From: CAZEFK01 sp964511405
Lineage (GTDB): Bacteria > Pseudomonadota > Alphaproteobacteria > Elsterales > Elsteraceae
Assembly: GCA_964511405.1 (NCBI GenBank)
Contig: CAZEFK010000149.1
Location: forward strand, 1 to 18,168
Length of the DNA stretch: 18,168 nucleotides
Reading direction: 5' to 3'
Positions 7,100 through 17,124 of this stretch are shown piece by piece; within the stretch, counting starts at the first letter, position 1, and each line of letters opens with the position of its first letter. A program made the translations under genes and the position numbers. The notes below the pieces were generated by a model. The model saw only the letters and a list, made by a program, of their open reading frames with translations. It was not told where the DNA came from and did not search any database.

Positions 7100-7962
7100 G
7101 GTCCATCCTCCCCCGGCACTGCGGGCTCCGCATTTCTTGCCAGCGCTTTGAACCGGCGCGTCTGATCGGCGATCGCTGACTCGGTCGGCAGCCGCTCCAT
7201 GCTGGAGGCGCCATAGAAGCCGTGGCAGTCCGGACAATTGTCCAGAATATAGGCCGCGTCCTCGGGCATGGCGATCGGCCCGCCATGGCACAGCACGATG
7301 ATGTCGCTGCGCACGCGCCGGGCCGCCTCGGCCAGCGCGTTGATCCTCGGGACGCAGTCGGCCAGGGTCAGCGCAGTTTCGGCGCCGATGCTGCCGCCGG
7401 TGGTCAAGCCCATGTGGCAGACCACGATGTCGGCGCCGGCGCGGGCCATGTCGGCGGCCTCGTCAGGGTTGAAGACATAGGGCGTGGTCAGCAGGTCCAG
7501 ATCGTGGGCGGCGCGGATGAGGTCGACCTCCAGGCCGTAGCCCATGCCGGTCTCCTCCAGGTTCTGGCGGAACACGCCGTCGATCAGCCCGACCGTCGGG
7601 AAGTTCTGGATGCCGGAAAAACCCAGCTCGGCCAGCTGGCGCAGGAACAGCGCCTGATTCAGGAACGGGTCGGTGCCGTTGACCCCGGCCAATACAGGCG
7701 TGCGGCGCACCACCGGCAGGACTTCGCGCGCCATGTCGCGCACGATCTCGTTGGCGTTGCCGTAGGCGAGCAGGCCGGCCAGCGCGCCGCGCCCGGCCAT
7801 GCGGTAGCGGCCGGAGTTGTAGATGATGATCAGGTCGATGCCGCCGGCCTCCTCGCACTTGGCCGACAGGCCGGTGCCGGCGCCGCCGCCGACGATCGGC
7901 TGCCGGCGCCGGATCATCTCCGAAAACTTGTCCAGGATCGCTTGGCGGGGGATGCGCGGCAT
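7096..7962 (-). CDS. Phosphoenolpyruvate hydrolase family protein (TIM-barrel, PF09370)
   Basis: 288 residues, the usual family length. Diagnostic blocks: an early PIVGGGAGTGLSAKCEEAGG, then DLIIIYNSGRYRMAGRGALA, LLAYGNANEIV, VLAGVNGTDPF, GFSGIQNFPTVGLIDG, CHMGLTTGGSIGA and LCHGGPIAMPEDA, ending with GFYGASSMERLPTE. The family is a TIM barrel annotated as PEP hydrolase-like or 'TIM-barrel signal transduction protein'; its true reaction is poorly established. It is homologous to the C-terminal half of the plant Tm-1 protein, and the Tm-1 N-terminal half is encoded just upstream. The start at 7962 has an AAGGA six bases upstream, inside a triplicated 12-bp repeat. It overlaps the flotillin gene by 4 nt. 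Confidence 0.93.
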   Translation of the reverse strand: MPRIPRQAILDKFSEMIRRRQPIVGGGAGTGLSAKCEEAGGIDLIIIYNSGRYRMAGRGALAGLLAYGNANEIVRDMAREVLPVVRRTPVLAGVNGTDPFLNQALFLRQLAELGFSGIQNFPTVGLIDGVFRQNLEETGMGYGLEVDLIRAAHDLDLLTTPYVFNPDEAADMARAGADIVVCHMGLTTGGSIGAETALTLADCVPRINALAEAARRVRSDIIVLCHGGPIAMPEDAAYILDNCPDCHGFYGASSMERLPTESAIADQTRRFKALARNAEPAVPGEDGP

Positions 7963-7963
7963 C

Positions 7964-7996
7964 GGCAGTCCTTCAGGCAGTCCTTCGGGCAGTCGT

Positions 7997-7999
<3 letters not shown>
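7964..7999 (-). repeat. Three tandem 12-bp repeats carrying ribosome binding sites
   Basis: Plus-strand copies GGCAGTCCTTCA (7964-7975), GGCAGTCCTTCG (7976-7987) and GGCAGTCGTTCA (7988-7999). On the coding (minus) strand the unit reads TGAAGGACTGCC, so each good copy contains a Shine-Dalgarno-like GAAGGA. The outermost copy supplies the TGA stop of the LivF/Tm-1 gene, and the innermost copy sits one base from the ATG of the TIM-barrel gene. The array fills the whole intergenic gap. Confidence 0.85.
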
Positions 8000-10142
<2,143 letters not shown>

Positions 10143-10159
<17 letters not shown>

Positions 10160-11501
10160 GGCCGCCTCCCATGTAGATGGCCTGGACTTCGGCGTCGGCC
10201 TCGATGTCGGCGGGGGCGCCGTGCTTCAGCACGCGGCCGTGATGCAGGATCGTGACCTGGTCGACGACGCGCAGCGCGATGTCCAGGTCGTGCTCGATCA
10301 GCACGAAGCCCAGATGCGGCGGGAACGCCTTCAGCAGCGCCACCAGCTCGCGGCGCTCGGCCGGCGACAGCCCGGCGGCCGGCTCGTCGAACAGGATCAG
10401 GCGCGGCGCCCCGGCCAGCGCCATGCCGATTTCGAGCTGGCGCAGCTGGCCGTGCGACAGCGCCGCGACCGGCTCGTCGGCCAGGTGGCCGAGCCGGACC
10501 CGGTCCAGCAGCGCTTCGGTGGCCAGGCGCGAGGGATGGCGCGGGCCGGGACGCAGCATGTGGAACCGCCCGCCGGCGACGCCGCGGGTGGCAAGGAACA
10601 GGTTGTCCCGGACCGTGAGGTTGCGGAACAGCAGCGACGACTGGTAGGTGCGGCGCAGGCCGCGCCGGATCCGCTCGTGCGGCGGCAGGTGGGTCACGTC
10701 CTCGCCGAAGAACAGGACGCGGCCGGCGGTCGGCAGGAAGTCGCCGGTGATCGAGCCACCGACGAACGGCTTGTCGATGCCCGCCTGCTCGGCCTGGTTC
10801 AGGAAGTTCACGGCGTCGGCGCCGCCCAGCACGATCAGCAGGGCGTCGACGTCGCCCGGAATGCCCGAGATGATCGACGAATAATCCTTGGTGCCGAGCG
10901 GGACCCAGGCCTTCTTCACGACATGGCCGCCATGGGCGCAATAGCTGGCCATGAAGCCCTGGACCTGGGAATAGGGGAAGCCGTAGTCCTCGGCCACCAT
11001 CCACATCTTCTTGTAGCCCTTGCCCAGCGCCACGTCGCCGAGCCCGACCATCCACTGCGCGCCTTCGGTGTTGAAGCGGTAGAAGTTGGGCGACGGGTCC
11101 TGCAGCGTCGTCGCCTGGGCGCCCGACGAGCCGTTGACGAAGACCATCTCGGGATGGGTCTTGGAGTAGTTCTTGACCGCAATACCCTCGTCCCCGGACA
11201 GCGGCCCGATCATGATGTCGACATGGTCCTGCTCGACCGCCTTGCGGGTGGCGGCGACCGCCTTATCGGGCGTGGCGTCGGACGAATATTTCAGGATCTT
11301 GATGGCCTTGCCGCCGGCCATGCCGTTGTGCAGCTTGACCGCCAGGTCGACGCCGCGATGGCCGTCCAGCCCGGGCACCGCGAACGGGCCCTCCAGGTTG
11401 GTGAGCGCGCCGATGGTGATCGTGTCGGCCGCGCGCGCGGTGCCGGCCAGCATCGCCAGCGCGGCCGCGGTCCCAAGCAGCCCTGCCTTCAGTCCCGTCA
11501 T
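10143..11501 (-). CDS. In-frame chimera: HAAT periplasmic binding protein N-part joined to LivG-type ATPase lacking Walker A
   Basis: 452 residues. Residues 1-24 are a signal peptide (cleavage after ARA). Residues 25-~250 match the Leu/Ile/Val-type periplasmic binding protein family (ITIGALTNLEGPFAVPGLDG, HVDIMIGPLSGDEG, MWMVAEDYGF) up to KPFVGGSIT. From ~255 the sequence is LivG: PTAGRVLFFGEDVTHLPPHE, Q-loop RTYQSSLLF (284-292), signature LSHGQ (348-352), Walker B RLILFDEP (367-374), and IEHD with His404. Missing are the last ~120-150 residues of the binding protein and the first ~55 of LivG, including Walker A. Neither half should work as such, and the signal peptide would export an ATPase fragment. 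The start has a strong GGGGAGGA. This is most simply an internal deletion fusing two adjacent genes; an assembly collapse is possible. Confidence 0.85.
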
Positions 11502-11516
11502 CTGATCCTCCCCGGT

Positions 11517-11546
11517 TTAAAGTTTAGGCCCAATTAAAGTTTAGGC
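11517..11546. repeat. 13-bp direct repeat spanning the livM stop codon
   Basis: TTAAAGTTTAGGC occurs at 11517-11529 and again at 11534-11546 (period 17). On the coding strand the unit reads GCCTAAACTTTAA and includes the last codons and the TAA of the permease gene; the second copy lies in the 32-nt gap before the next gene. It looks like a small tandem duplication. Confidence 0.8.
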
Positions 11547-12655
11547 TTGTCGATCCGCAGGCGGCCGCGGGCCATCGCCCAGAGACCGAGCAGACCGTCC
11601 GGTGAAACCAAGACGATGGCCAGGAATACGCCGCCGATCACCAGGTTGAAGCGCTCACGCGCGATGATGTCGATGGCGAAGTTCTGGACCAGCACGAAGA
11701 CGATGGCGCCGAGATAAGCGCCGACCGGATGGCGCATGCCGCCGAGCACCGCGATGATCAGGATGTTCAGCATCATCTCGGTGCTGGCCGAGCCCGGCGA
11801 CACGCGGTTGTTGTACCAGACCATCAGCACGCCGCCGACCGCGGCCAGCACGCCGGCCACGGCGTAGGCCGCGACCCGGTGGGCGGTGACGTCGAAGCCC
11901 AGCGCCCGCATCCGGCGCGGCATGTCGCGCACGCCCTGCAGGGCGATGCCGAAGGGCGTGCGCAGCAGATAGGTGATGACCAGGTAGCCGGCGAGCGCAC
12001 AGGCCAGGGCCAGGTAATAGTAAGGGATCGGGTCGCGGAAGCGGATGCCGGCGACGGTCGGGGCGTAGACCTGGTTGAATCCTTCGTGGCCGCCGAAGAT
12101 CGTGTAGTTCTGCTGGGCCAGGTAATAGAACGACACGCCGATCGCCAGCGTGATCATGATCGTGTAGATGCCCTCGGTGCGCACCGACAGCCAGCCGACC
12201 CCGGTCGCGAACAGGGTGGCGATGGCGACCGCGATCGGCAGCGCCAGCCACCACGGCCAGCCCAGGCTGCTGGCGCCGCCCTGGGCCTCGCCGGCGACGC
12301 CGAAGATCGCGACCATGTAGGCGGCGACCCCGGCGACGCTCATCTGGGCCAGCGAGACCATGCCGCCGGAGCCGCCCAGGAAGGTCAGCGACAGGGCGAT
12401 CAGGCCCAGCGCCAGGGCCTGGCCGCCGATCTGGAACGCGAAGAACGGGTTCACCAGCCACGGATAGGCCAGCAGCGCCGCCAGCACGACGACATGACGG
12501 ACGCGCACGGGGCTTTGCCAGGGTGCTGCCCGCGGCGGCTCGACCGCGCGCGGCATGGGGACGACAGCGCGCGGTTGCACCGCGCCCGCGGCGCCCGAGA
12601 CGCGCGGATGCCGCGCGCCTGTGTTCATCGCCCGGCGCCAGTCGGCGGCGCTCAT
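11534..12655 (-). CDS. livM: LivM-type HAAT ABC transporter permease
   Basis: 373 residues in the inner membrane. An unusual ~50-residue Arg/Pro/Ala-rich N-terminal tail precedes the first membrane helix (HVVVLAALLAYPWLVNPFFA). Family hallmarks are ALGLIALSLTFLGGSGGMVS then LAQMSVAGVAAYMVAIFG, the loop SVRTEGIYTIMITLAIGVSF, the cytoplasmic EAA-like coupling segment GIALQGVRDMPRRMRALGFD, and GGVLMVWYNNRVSPGSAS with a final GLLGLWAMARGRLR. It should pair with LivH to form the translocation channel for an amino-acid-like or other small carboxylic substrate. The ATG at 12655 overlaps the livH stop by 4 nt; an in-frame ATG at 12628 is an alternative start. The N-terminal tail is encoded by nested GC-rich palindromes. 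Confidence 0.92.
   Translation of the reverse strand: MSAADWRRAMNTGARHPRVSGAAGAVQPRAVVPMPRAVEPPRAAPWQSPVRVRHVVVLAALLAYPWLVNPFFAFQIGGQALALGLIALSLTFLGGSGGMVSLAQMSVAGVAAYMVAIFGVAGEAQGGASSLGWPWWLALPIAVAIATLFATGVGWLSVRTEGIYTIMITLAIGVSFYYLAQQNYTIFGGHEGFNQVYAPTVAGIRFRDPIPYYYLALACALAGYLVITYLLRTPFGIALQGVRDMPRRMRALGFDVTAHRVAAYAVAGVLAAVGGVLMVWYNNRVSPGSASTEMMLNILIIAVLGGMRHPVGAYLGAIVFVLVQNFAIDIIARERFNLVIGGVFLAIVLVSPDGLLGLWAMARGRLRIDKPKL
12546..12618. repeat. Nested inverted repeats inside the livM 5' coding region
   Basis: An 11-bp perfect inverted repeat: GCGCGCGGCAT at 12546-12556 with ATGCCGCGCGC at 12608-12618. Inside it is a smaller hairpin, GCGCGG (12569-12574) with CCGCGC (12580-12585) around TTGCA. 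The region encodes the low-complexity N-terminal tail of the permease. It could be a palindromic element inserted in frame, or an mRNA structure affecting translation. Confidence 0.65.
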
Positions 12656-13596
12656 GCCGTCCTCCGGCCCAGGATGCCGTAGGGCCGGAAGGCCAGCACC
12701 AGCACCATGATCACGAAGGTGAAGACGACGCCGTAGGTCGGCGCATAGGCGAGGCCGACCTGCTCGGCCAAGCCGATCAGCAGCGCGCCCACGGCGGCCC
12801 CGGTGATGCTGCCGAGCCCGCCCACGATCACGACCACCAGCGAGGCCAGCAGGTACCGCGTGTCCTCGCCGGGCGAGACCGAGAGCGCGGTGCCGCCGAT
12901 GACGCCGGCGAAGCCGGCCAGGCCCGCGCCGATCGCGAAGGTGATCGCGAACACCCGCTGCACGTCGACGCCCGACGCCGCCAGCATGCCGCGGTCGTCG
13001 ACGCCGGCGCGGATCATCAGGCCGACCCGCGTGCGGTTGAGGAACCACCACAGGGCCAGGCCGACGGCGATCGCGATGCCGAGCACCACCACCCGATAGG
13101 TCGGATATTTGTGGACCACCGGCATCGGCAGCGCGCGGTAGATCGCGCGCGGCGGGTCGAAGGAATAGATCTCGCCGCCGAACCACCACAGCATCAGGTC
13201 GGCCAGCACGATCGACAGCGCGATGGTGACCAGGGTCTGGCGCAGCTCCTGGCCCTGCATGAAGCGGAACACCGTCAGCTGCAGCACCAGCCCGACCACG
13301 GCCGCCGACAGGAAGCCGGCCGCCACCGCCAGGAACCAGTTGTCGGTAGCGTCGCCGACCAGCCAGCCCATATAGGCGCCGAACAGGTACAGCGAGCCGT
13401 GCGCCAGGTTGACGTTGCGCATCAGCCCGAAGATCAGGGTGAAGCCGCTGGCGACCAGGAAATAGAGCGCGCCCAGGGTCAGGCCGTTGAGCAGGGTCGA
13501 GACGAACTGCCGGGGATTGTCGGCGATCGCCCACAGGGCGAAGGCCAGCACCGGCAGACCCAGGACGGCGGTCCAGGCGAGGACGGAGCGTCTCAT
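12652..13596 (-). CDS. livH: LivH-type HAAT ABC transporter permease
   Basis: 314 residues, hydrophobic throughout, with about eight membrane helices. Family signatures: FVSTLLNGLTLGALYFLVAS then GFTLIFGLMRNVNLAHGSLY near the N-terminus, ALSIVLADLMLWWFGGE, the coupling segment RVGLMIRAGVDDRGMLAASG, and VVVIVGGLGSITGAAVGALL with FRPYGILGRR at the C-terminus. It forms the inner-membrane channel with the LivM partner immediately downstream. The ATG at 13596 gives the expected first helix and overlaps the amidohydrolase stop as ATGA; a longer frame to 14028 is only antisense-type noise of the upstream gene. The substrate is not readable from sequence; LivH homologues import amino acids, amides, urea or aromatic acids. 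Confidence 0.93.
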   Translation of the reverse strand: MRRSVLAWTAVLGLPVLAFALWAIADNPRQFVSTLLNGLTLGALYFLVASGFTLIFGLMRNVNLAHGSLYLFGAYMGWLVGDATDNWFLAVAAGFLSAAVVGLVLQLTVFRFMQGQELRQTLVTIALSIVLADLMLWWFGGEIYSFDPPRAIYRALPMPVVHKYPTYRVVVLGIAIAVGLALWWFLNRTRVGLMIRAGVDDRGMLAASGVDVQRVFAITFAIGAGLAGFAGVIGGTALSVSPGEDTRYLLASLVVVIVGGLGSITGAAVGALLIGLAEQVGLAYAPTYGVVFTFVIMVLVLAFRPYGILGRRTA

Positions 13597-14879
13597 GCCG
13601 CGGGCAGGCTCCAGCGGGTGCGCGCCGACCGGATCTCCGGCTCCTTGTGGAAGCGGCCGTCCTTCATGATCGCCAGCAGGCGGCGGCGGTCCTCCAGGAT
13701 CGCGAGGTCGGCCAGCGGATCGCCGTCGACCAGCAGCAGGTCGGCGAGGTAGCCCTCCTGGAGCTGCCCCAGCTCGTGGCCCTGCATCATGATCTGGCCG
13801 CCATATTTGGTGGCCGACAGCAGCGCCTCCATCGGTGTCATGCCGGCATACTTGACCAGGTAGCCGAGATCCCGGGCGTTCTCGCCGTGGCGCGCCCAGG
13901 CGAAGCCGTAGTCGCCGCCGGGCAGCACCCGGATGCCACGCCGATGCATGGCGCGCAGGCTCTGCTCGACCGCCGCCAGCTCGTCCTCGTAGCCGAGCTC
14001 GACGGCGCGCCGGTGCGGGAAGCCCCATTCCTCGCCGTCATGGAGCAGGCGCACGATCACCGACAGGCCGGGGGCGACGAACACCCGGTCCTTCTGCGCC
14101 TCCAGCATGTCCAGGGCTTCCTCGTCGGTGTAGCTGGCGTGGTAGATGACCGCGCAGCCATGGCGCAGCGCCTGCTTGACCGACTCGGCCGAGCGGGCGT
14201 GCACGGCGACCCGCTTGCCGCGCAGCGTGGCCTCGCGCACGGCCATGGCGACTTCTTCGTCGCTCATCCAGGTGGTCTTGGCCGGGGCGCTCGGCACCAG
14301 GTTGTCGCCCGACAGGTTGAGCTTGATCGAGTCGACGCCGTATTTCAGGAACATGCGCACGACGCGGCGCATCTCCTCGGGACCGCTGACCACGGCGCCG
14401 AAGCTGAACTCGGGATAGGGCAGGTGGGGCAGCATGTCGTCGCCCAGCGAGCCCGCGACCGTGATCTCCTGGCTGGCGGCCAGGTAGCGCGGGCCCGGGA
14501 TCAGCCCCTCGTTGATGGCGTTGCGCACGACCACGTCAAGGCGCGGCTTGGCGGTGGCGGCGCCGACGCAGGACGTCCAGCCATGGTCCAGGTAGGTCTT
14601 GGCGACCCCGGCCGTCCACAGCATGTGCTCCTCGGTCGGCATCAACTGGATCTCGTCCAGGGTCGCGGCATTGTTCCAGGCGAAGTGGGTGTGGGCCTCG
14701 ACCAGCCCCGGCATCAGGGTGGCGCCGGCGCCGTCGATCACGGTCGCCCCGGCGACCGGCGGCAGCCGGTCGCGGCCGACCCGGGCGATGCGGTTGCCCT
14801 GAACCAGCAGCTCGCCGGGATAGGGGGCCGCACCGGTGCCGTCGATGATCCGGACGTTGGTGAACAGGACGCTGGTCAT
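13593..14879 (-). CDS. Metal-dependent amidohydrolase (imidazolonepropionase/prolidase-like), copy 1
   Basis: 428 residues with an amidohydrolase-superfamily TIM barrel. It opens with the beta-sandwich start LFTNVRIIDGTGAAPYPGEL. Metal-site candidates are H63 and H65 in EAHTHF, K186 (likely carboxylated) in IKLNLSG, H227 in VHARS, H247 in YHAS and D323 in GGDYGF. The C-terminal ADLLLVDGDPLADLAIL closes the sandwich domain. Members hydrolyse amide, peptide or ring C-N bonds; the substrate is unknown. It is a close paralogue of the gene at 15692-16978 with identical length and matching metal-ligand positions, separated from it only by an alpha/beta hydrolase gene. GGGAGG precedes the ATG. There is an 11-nt gap from the upstream gene and a 4-nt overlap with the downstream livH. 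Confidence 0.92.
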   Translation of the reverse strand: MTSVLFTNVRIIDGTGAAPYPGELLVQGNRIARVGRDRLPPVAGATVIDGAGATLMPGLVEAHTHFAWNNAATLDEIQLMPTEEHMLWTAGVAKTYLDHGWTSCVGAATAKPRLDVVVRNAINEGLIPGPRYLAASQEITVAGSLGDDMLPHLPYPEFSFGAVVSGPEEMRRVVRMFLKYGVDSIKLNLSGDNLVPSAPAKTTWMSDEEVAMAVREATLRGKRVAVHARSAESVKQALRHGCAVIYHASYTDEEALDMLEAQKDRVFVAPGLSVIVRLLHDGEEWGFPHRRAVELGYEDELAAVEQSLRAMHRRGIRVLPGGDYGFAWARHGENARDLGYLVKYAGMTPMEALLSATKYGGQIMMQGHELGQLQEGYLADLLLVDGDPLADLAILEDRRRLLAIMKDGRFHKEPEIRSARTRWSLPAA

Positions 14880-14890
14880 CCGTCCCTCCC

Positions 14891-15688
14891 TCAGAACCGT
14901 CGGGCGTAGAAGCGTCGCGCCAGGTCGATGCAGGCCTCGGGCTGTTCCACCGGGGTCCAGTGGCCGCAGCCGCGCAGGACCTCGACCTGGGATCTCGGGA
15001 TCTTCTCGGCCAGGGCGCGCACCGACTGGGGCGGCGCCACCGCGTCCTCGTCGCCGGTGACCAGCAGCGTCGGGCAGCCGACCCGGGCGGCATCGGCGGG
15101 CTCGGCGGCGGCCAAAGCCTCGGCTGTGCGGGCGTAGCCGTCGGGATCCTGGCGCATCACCGACTCGCGGACAAAGGCGACGGCGGCGGCGCGGCGGGCC
15201 TTGGTCTCGGCGGCGGTCGCCGCCTGGACCAGGGCGTCGGCGATCGTCTGCATGCCGGCGATGCCGTCGCGGCGCGCCTGCTCGGCGCGGGCGCGCAAGG
15301 CCTGGCGCGCCGGGTCCGGCGGCGCCAGCAGCGGCCCGAACAGGGCCAGGCTGCGCACCGCCGCAGGCACTGTCACGGCCAAGTGCAGGGCCACGATGGT
15401 GCCCAGCGAGTGGCCCATTACATGGGCGCGCTCGATCCCCTGGGTCTCGAGCACCCGGCGCGCCGCCTGGACGAAGCGGGCGATCGTGAGCGGCCCCTCG
15501 CAGCGCTGGGAGCGGCCGGACCCCGGCAGGTCGAAGCGGATCTTGAAGAACTGCGGCAGCGCCTGAAGCAGCGGTGTCCAGACATTGGAGGTGCCGCCCA
15601 GGCCGTGGATCATCAGCACCGCGTCGCCGCCGCCGCCGACCGGCGCATCGGTCTCGAAAACGATCCGCTCGACGGTGCCGGTGGCCAT
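14891..15688 (-). CDS. Alpha/beta hydrolase fold protein
   Basis: 265 residues, typical for the fold. The oxyanion region is MIHGLGGTSNVW (26-37), the nucleophile elbow GHSLG has Ser94, the acid is Asp215 (or Asp213) in TGDEDAVAPP, and the catalytic His243 sits in CGHWTPVEQP. FDLPGSGRS (52-60) is the usual strand-4 loop. This resembles 3-oxoadipate enol-lactonase/esterase-like enzymes, but the exact substrate (ester, lactone or C-C bond) cannot be assigned. It sits between two paralogous amidohydrolases, with a 3-nt gap after the first and 11 nt before the second, so it probably acts on the same compound class. The Shine-Dalgarno is weak, suggesting coupling to the upstream gene. Confidence 0.92.
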   Translation of the reverse strand: MATGTVERIVFETDAPVGGGGDAVLMIHGLGGTSNVWTPLLQALPQFFKIRFDLPGSGRSQRCEGPLTIARFVQAARRVLETQGIERAHVMGHSLGTIVALHLAVTVPAAVRSLALFGPLLAPPDPARQALRARAEQARRDGIAGMQTIADALVQAATAAETKARRAAAVAFVRESVMRQDPDGYARTAEALAAAEPADAARVGCPTLLVTGDEDAVAPPQSVRALAEKIPRSQVEVLRGCGHWTPVEQPEACIDLARRFYARRF

Positions 15689-15691
15689 CGC

Positions 15692-16978
15692 TCAGGCCGC
15701 CGGGACCGGGCGCAGGCTGCGCGCCGAGCGGATGTCCGGGCTCTTGTGAAAGCGGCCGTCCTTCATGACCGCCAGGATGCGGGCGGGATCCTGCAGCACC
15801 GCGATGTTCGCCACCGGGTCGCCGTCGACCAGCAGGAGGTCGGCGAAATACCCCTCCTTGACCTGCCCCAGCGCGTCCGGCTGCTGCATGATCGCGCCGC
15901 CATGGCGGGTCGCCGCAACAAGCGCCTCGGTCGGGGTGAAGCCCAGATATTTGACGAAATATTCCAGGTCCTTGGCGTTGGTGCCGTGCGGGATCCAGGC
16001 GAAGCCGTAGTCGCCGCCCGGCAGGATGCGGATGCCGCGCCGGTGCATGGCCTTGAGCGACTCGACCGCGACCTCCAGCTCGCGGTGATAGCCCATGGCC
16101 TTGGCCGCCTCGGGCGGGATGCCCCAGCGGCCGGCATGGAAGGACGTGTGGATCAGCCAGGCGATGCCGGGCGCCACGAAGTGCTTGTCGCGGTGCTCTT
16201 CCAGCAGGTCGAGCGCTTCCTCGTCGGCGAAGCTGGCGTGGAAGATGATCTCGATGCCGTGGCGCACGCACTGCTTGACCGACAGGGCGGAGCGGGCGTG
16301 GGCGGCGACGCGCTTGCCGCGCAGCTTGGCTTCGGAGACCGCGACCGCGATCTCGCCATCGGTCATCGGCGTGAACTCGGCCGCGATGCCGGCGATGTAT
16401 TCGCCCGACAGATTGAGCTTGATGGTGTCGACGCCGTATTTCAGGAACTGGCGGACAGTCTTGCGCATCTCCTCGGGCCCGCTGACCACGGCGCCGAAGC
16501 TGAATTCGGGGAAGGGCAGGTGCGGCCGGGTCTCGTCGGCGAGACCGCCCGGCACCGTGATCTCCTGGCTGGCCGCCAGGTAGCGCGGGCCGGGGATCTG
16601 GCCCGACTGGATGGCGTTGCGGATGACCACGTCGAGCCGCGGCTTGGCGGTGGCGGCGCCGATGCAGGCGGTGAAACCGCGGCTGAGGTAGCGCTCGGCG
16701 ACATGGGCGCACCACAGGATGTGCTCCTCGACCGGCATGCGCTGGATGGCGCCGAGGCTGGGCTGGTCGTTCCACGAGAAGTGCGTGTGGGCCTCGACCA
16801 TCCCCGGCATCAGGGTGGCGCCAGCGCCGTCGATCACGGTGGCGCCCGCCGCCGGGATCGCCCGCGCGCCGCGCCCGACCCGGGCGATGCGGGTGTCCCG
16901 GACCAGTACGTCGCCGGCATAGGGTGCGGCGCCGCTGCCGTCGAAGATGCGGACGTTCGTGAACAGCAGGTCGGCCAT
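15692..16978 (-). CDS. Metal-dependent amidohydrolase (imidazolonepropionase/prolidase-like), copy 2; first gene of operon
   Basis: 428 residues, with the same architecture as the second copy downstream. It starts LLFTNVRIFDGSGAAPYAGD. Metal-site residues are H64 and H66 in EAHTHF, K187 in IKLNLSG, H227 in AHARS, H247 in FHAS and D323 in GGDYGF; ADLLLVDGDPVANIAVL is near the end. Most differences from copy 1 lie in the 270-300 loop (AWLIHTSFHAGRWGIPPEAA here), which in this fold borders the active site, so the two may differ in substrate range. GGGGGAGGG lies about 11 nt before the ATG. It is divergent from the TetR gene and follows the shared promoter region, so it is probably the promoter-proximal gene. 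Confidence 0.92.
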   Translation of the reverse strand: MADLLFTNVRIFDGSGAAPYAGDVLVRDTRIARVGRGARAIPAAGATVIDGAGATLMPGMVEAHTHFSWNDQPSLGAIQRMPVEEHILWCAHVAERYLSRGFTACIGAATAKPRLDVVIRNAIQSGQIPGPRYLAASQEITVPGGLADETRPHLPFPEFSFGAVVSGPEEMRKTVRQFLKYGVDTIKLNLSGEYIAGIAAEFTPMTDGEIAVAVSEAKLRGKRVAAHARSALSVKQCVRHGIEIIFHASFADEEALDLLEEHRDKHFVAPGIAWLIHTSFHAGRWGIPPEAAKAMGYHRELEVAVESLKAMHRRGIRILPGGDYGFAWIPHGTNAKDLEYFVKYLGFTPTEALVAATRHGGAIMQQPDALGQVKEGYFADLLLVDGDPVANIAVLQDPARILAVMKDGRFHKSPDIRSARSLRPVPAA

Positions 16979-17036
16979 CGCGGTCCGTCCCTCCCCCAGC
17001 CCGCCATCTTTGCCGCGGCGGTGCCTTCAGCTTGCG

Positions 17037-17077
17037 CTATGAGACGGTCGGCTCAAAATAAGACAGACGTCTCATAG
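17037..17077. promoter_or_regulatory. Candidate TetR operator: 10-bp inverted repeat in divergent promoter region
   Basis: CTATGAGACG (17037-17046) and CGTCTCATAG (17068-17077) are perfect inverted copies, 21 bp apart, about three helical turns centre to centre. The right arm also overlaps the perfect palindrome AGACGTCT (17065-17072). The AT-rich spacer (CAAAATAAGACAG) is the only AT-rich stretch between the divergent TetR and amidohydrolase genes and probably holds promoter elements. I could not fix -35/-10 boxes; TATCCT at 17088-17093 is a possible -10 for the TetR gene. Confidence 0.55.
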
Positions 17078-17124
17078 GCCTTTCGGCTATCCTAGACGCG
17101 TCCTTGGAAAGATCAAGACCCGCA

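Noticed and set aside
5609..7165. Plus-strand open frame of ~518 codons antisense to the flotillin gene
   Set aside because: It is a high-GC shadow frame: Leu/Gly/Asp/Arg-biased sequence with no recognisable domain, opposite a clear flotillin.
7099..7291. Upstream extension of the flotillin reading frame
   Set aside because: The extra residues overlap the TIM-barrel gene and look random; the ATG at 7099 has a strong Shine-Dalgarno and places the membrane helix correctly.
14960..17077. Plus-strand open frame of ~705 codons
   Set aside because: It lies antisense to the alpha/beta hydrolase and an amidohydrolase; its composition is that of a mirrored frame with no domain pattern.
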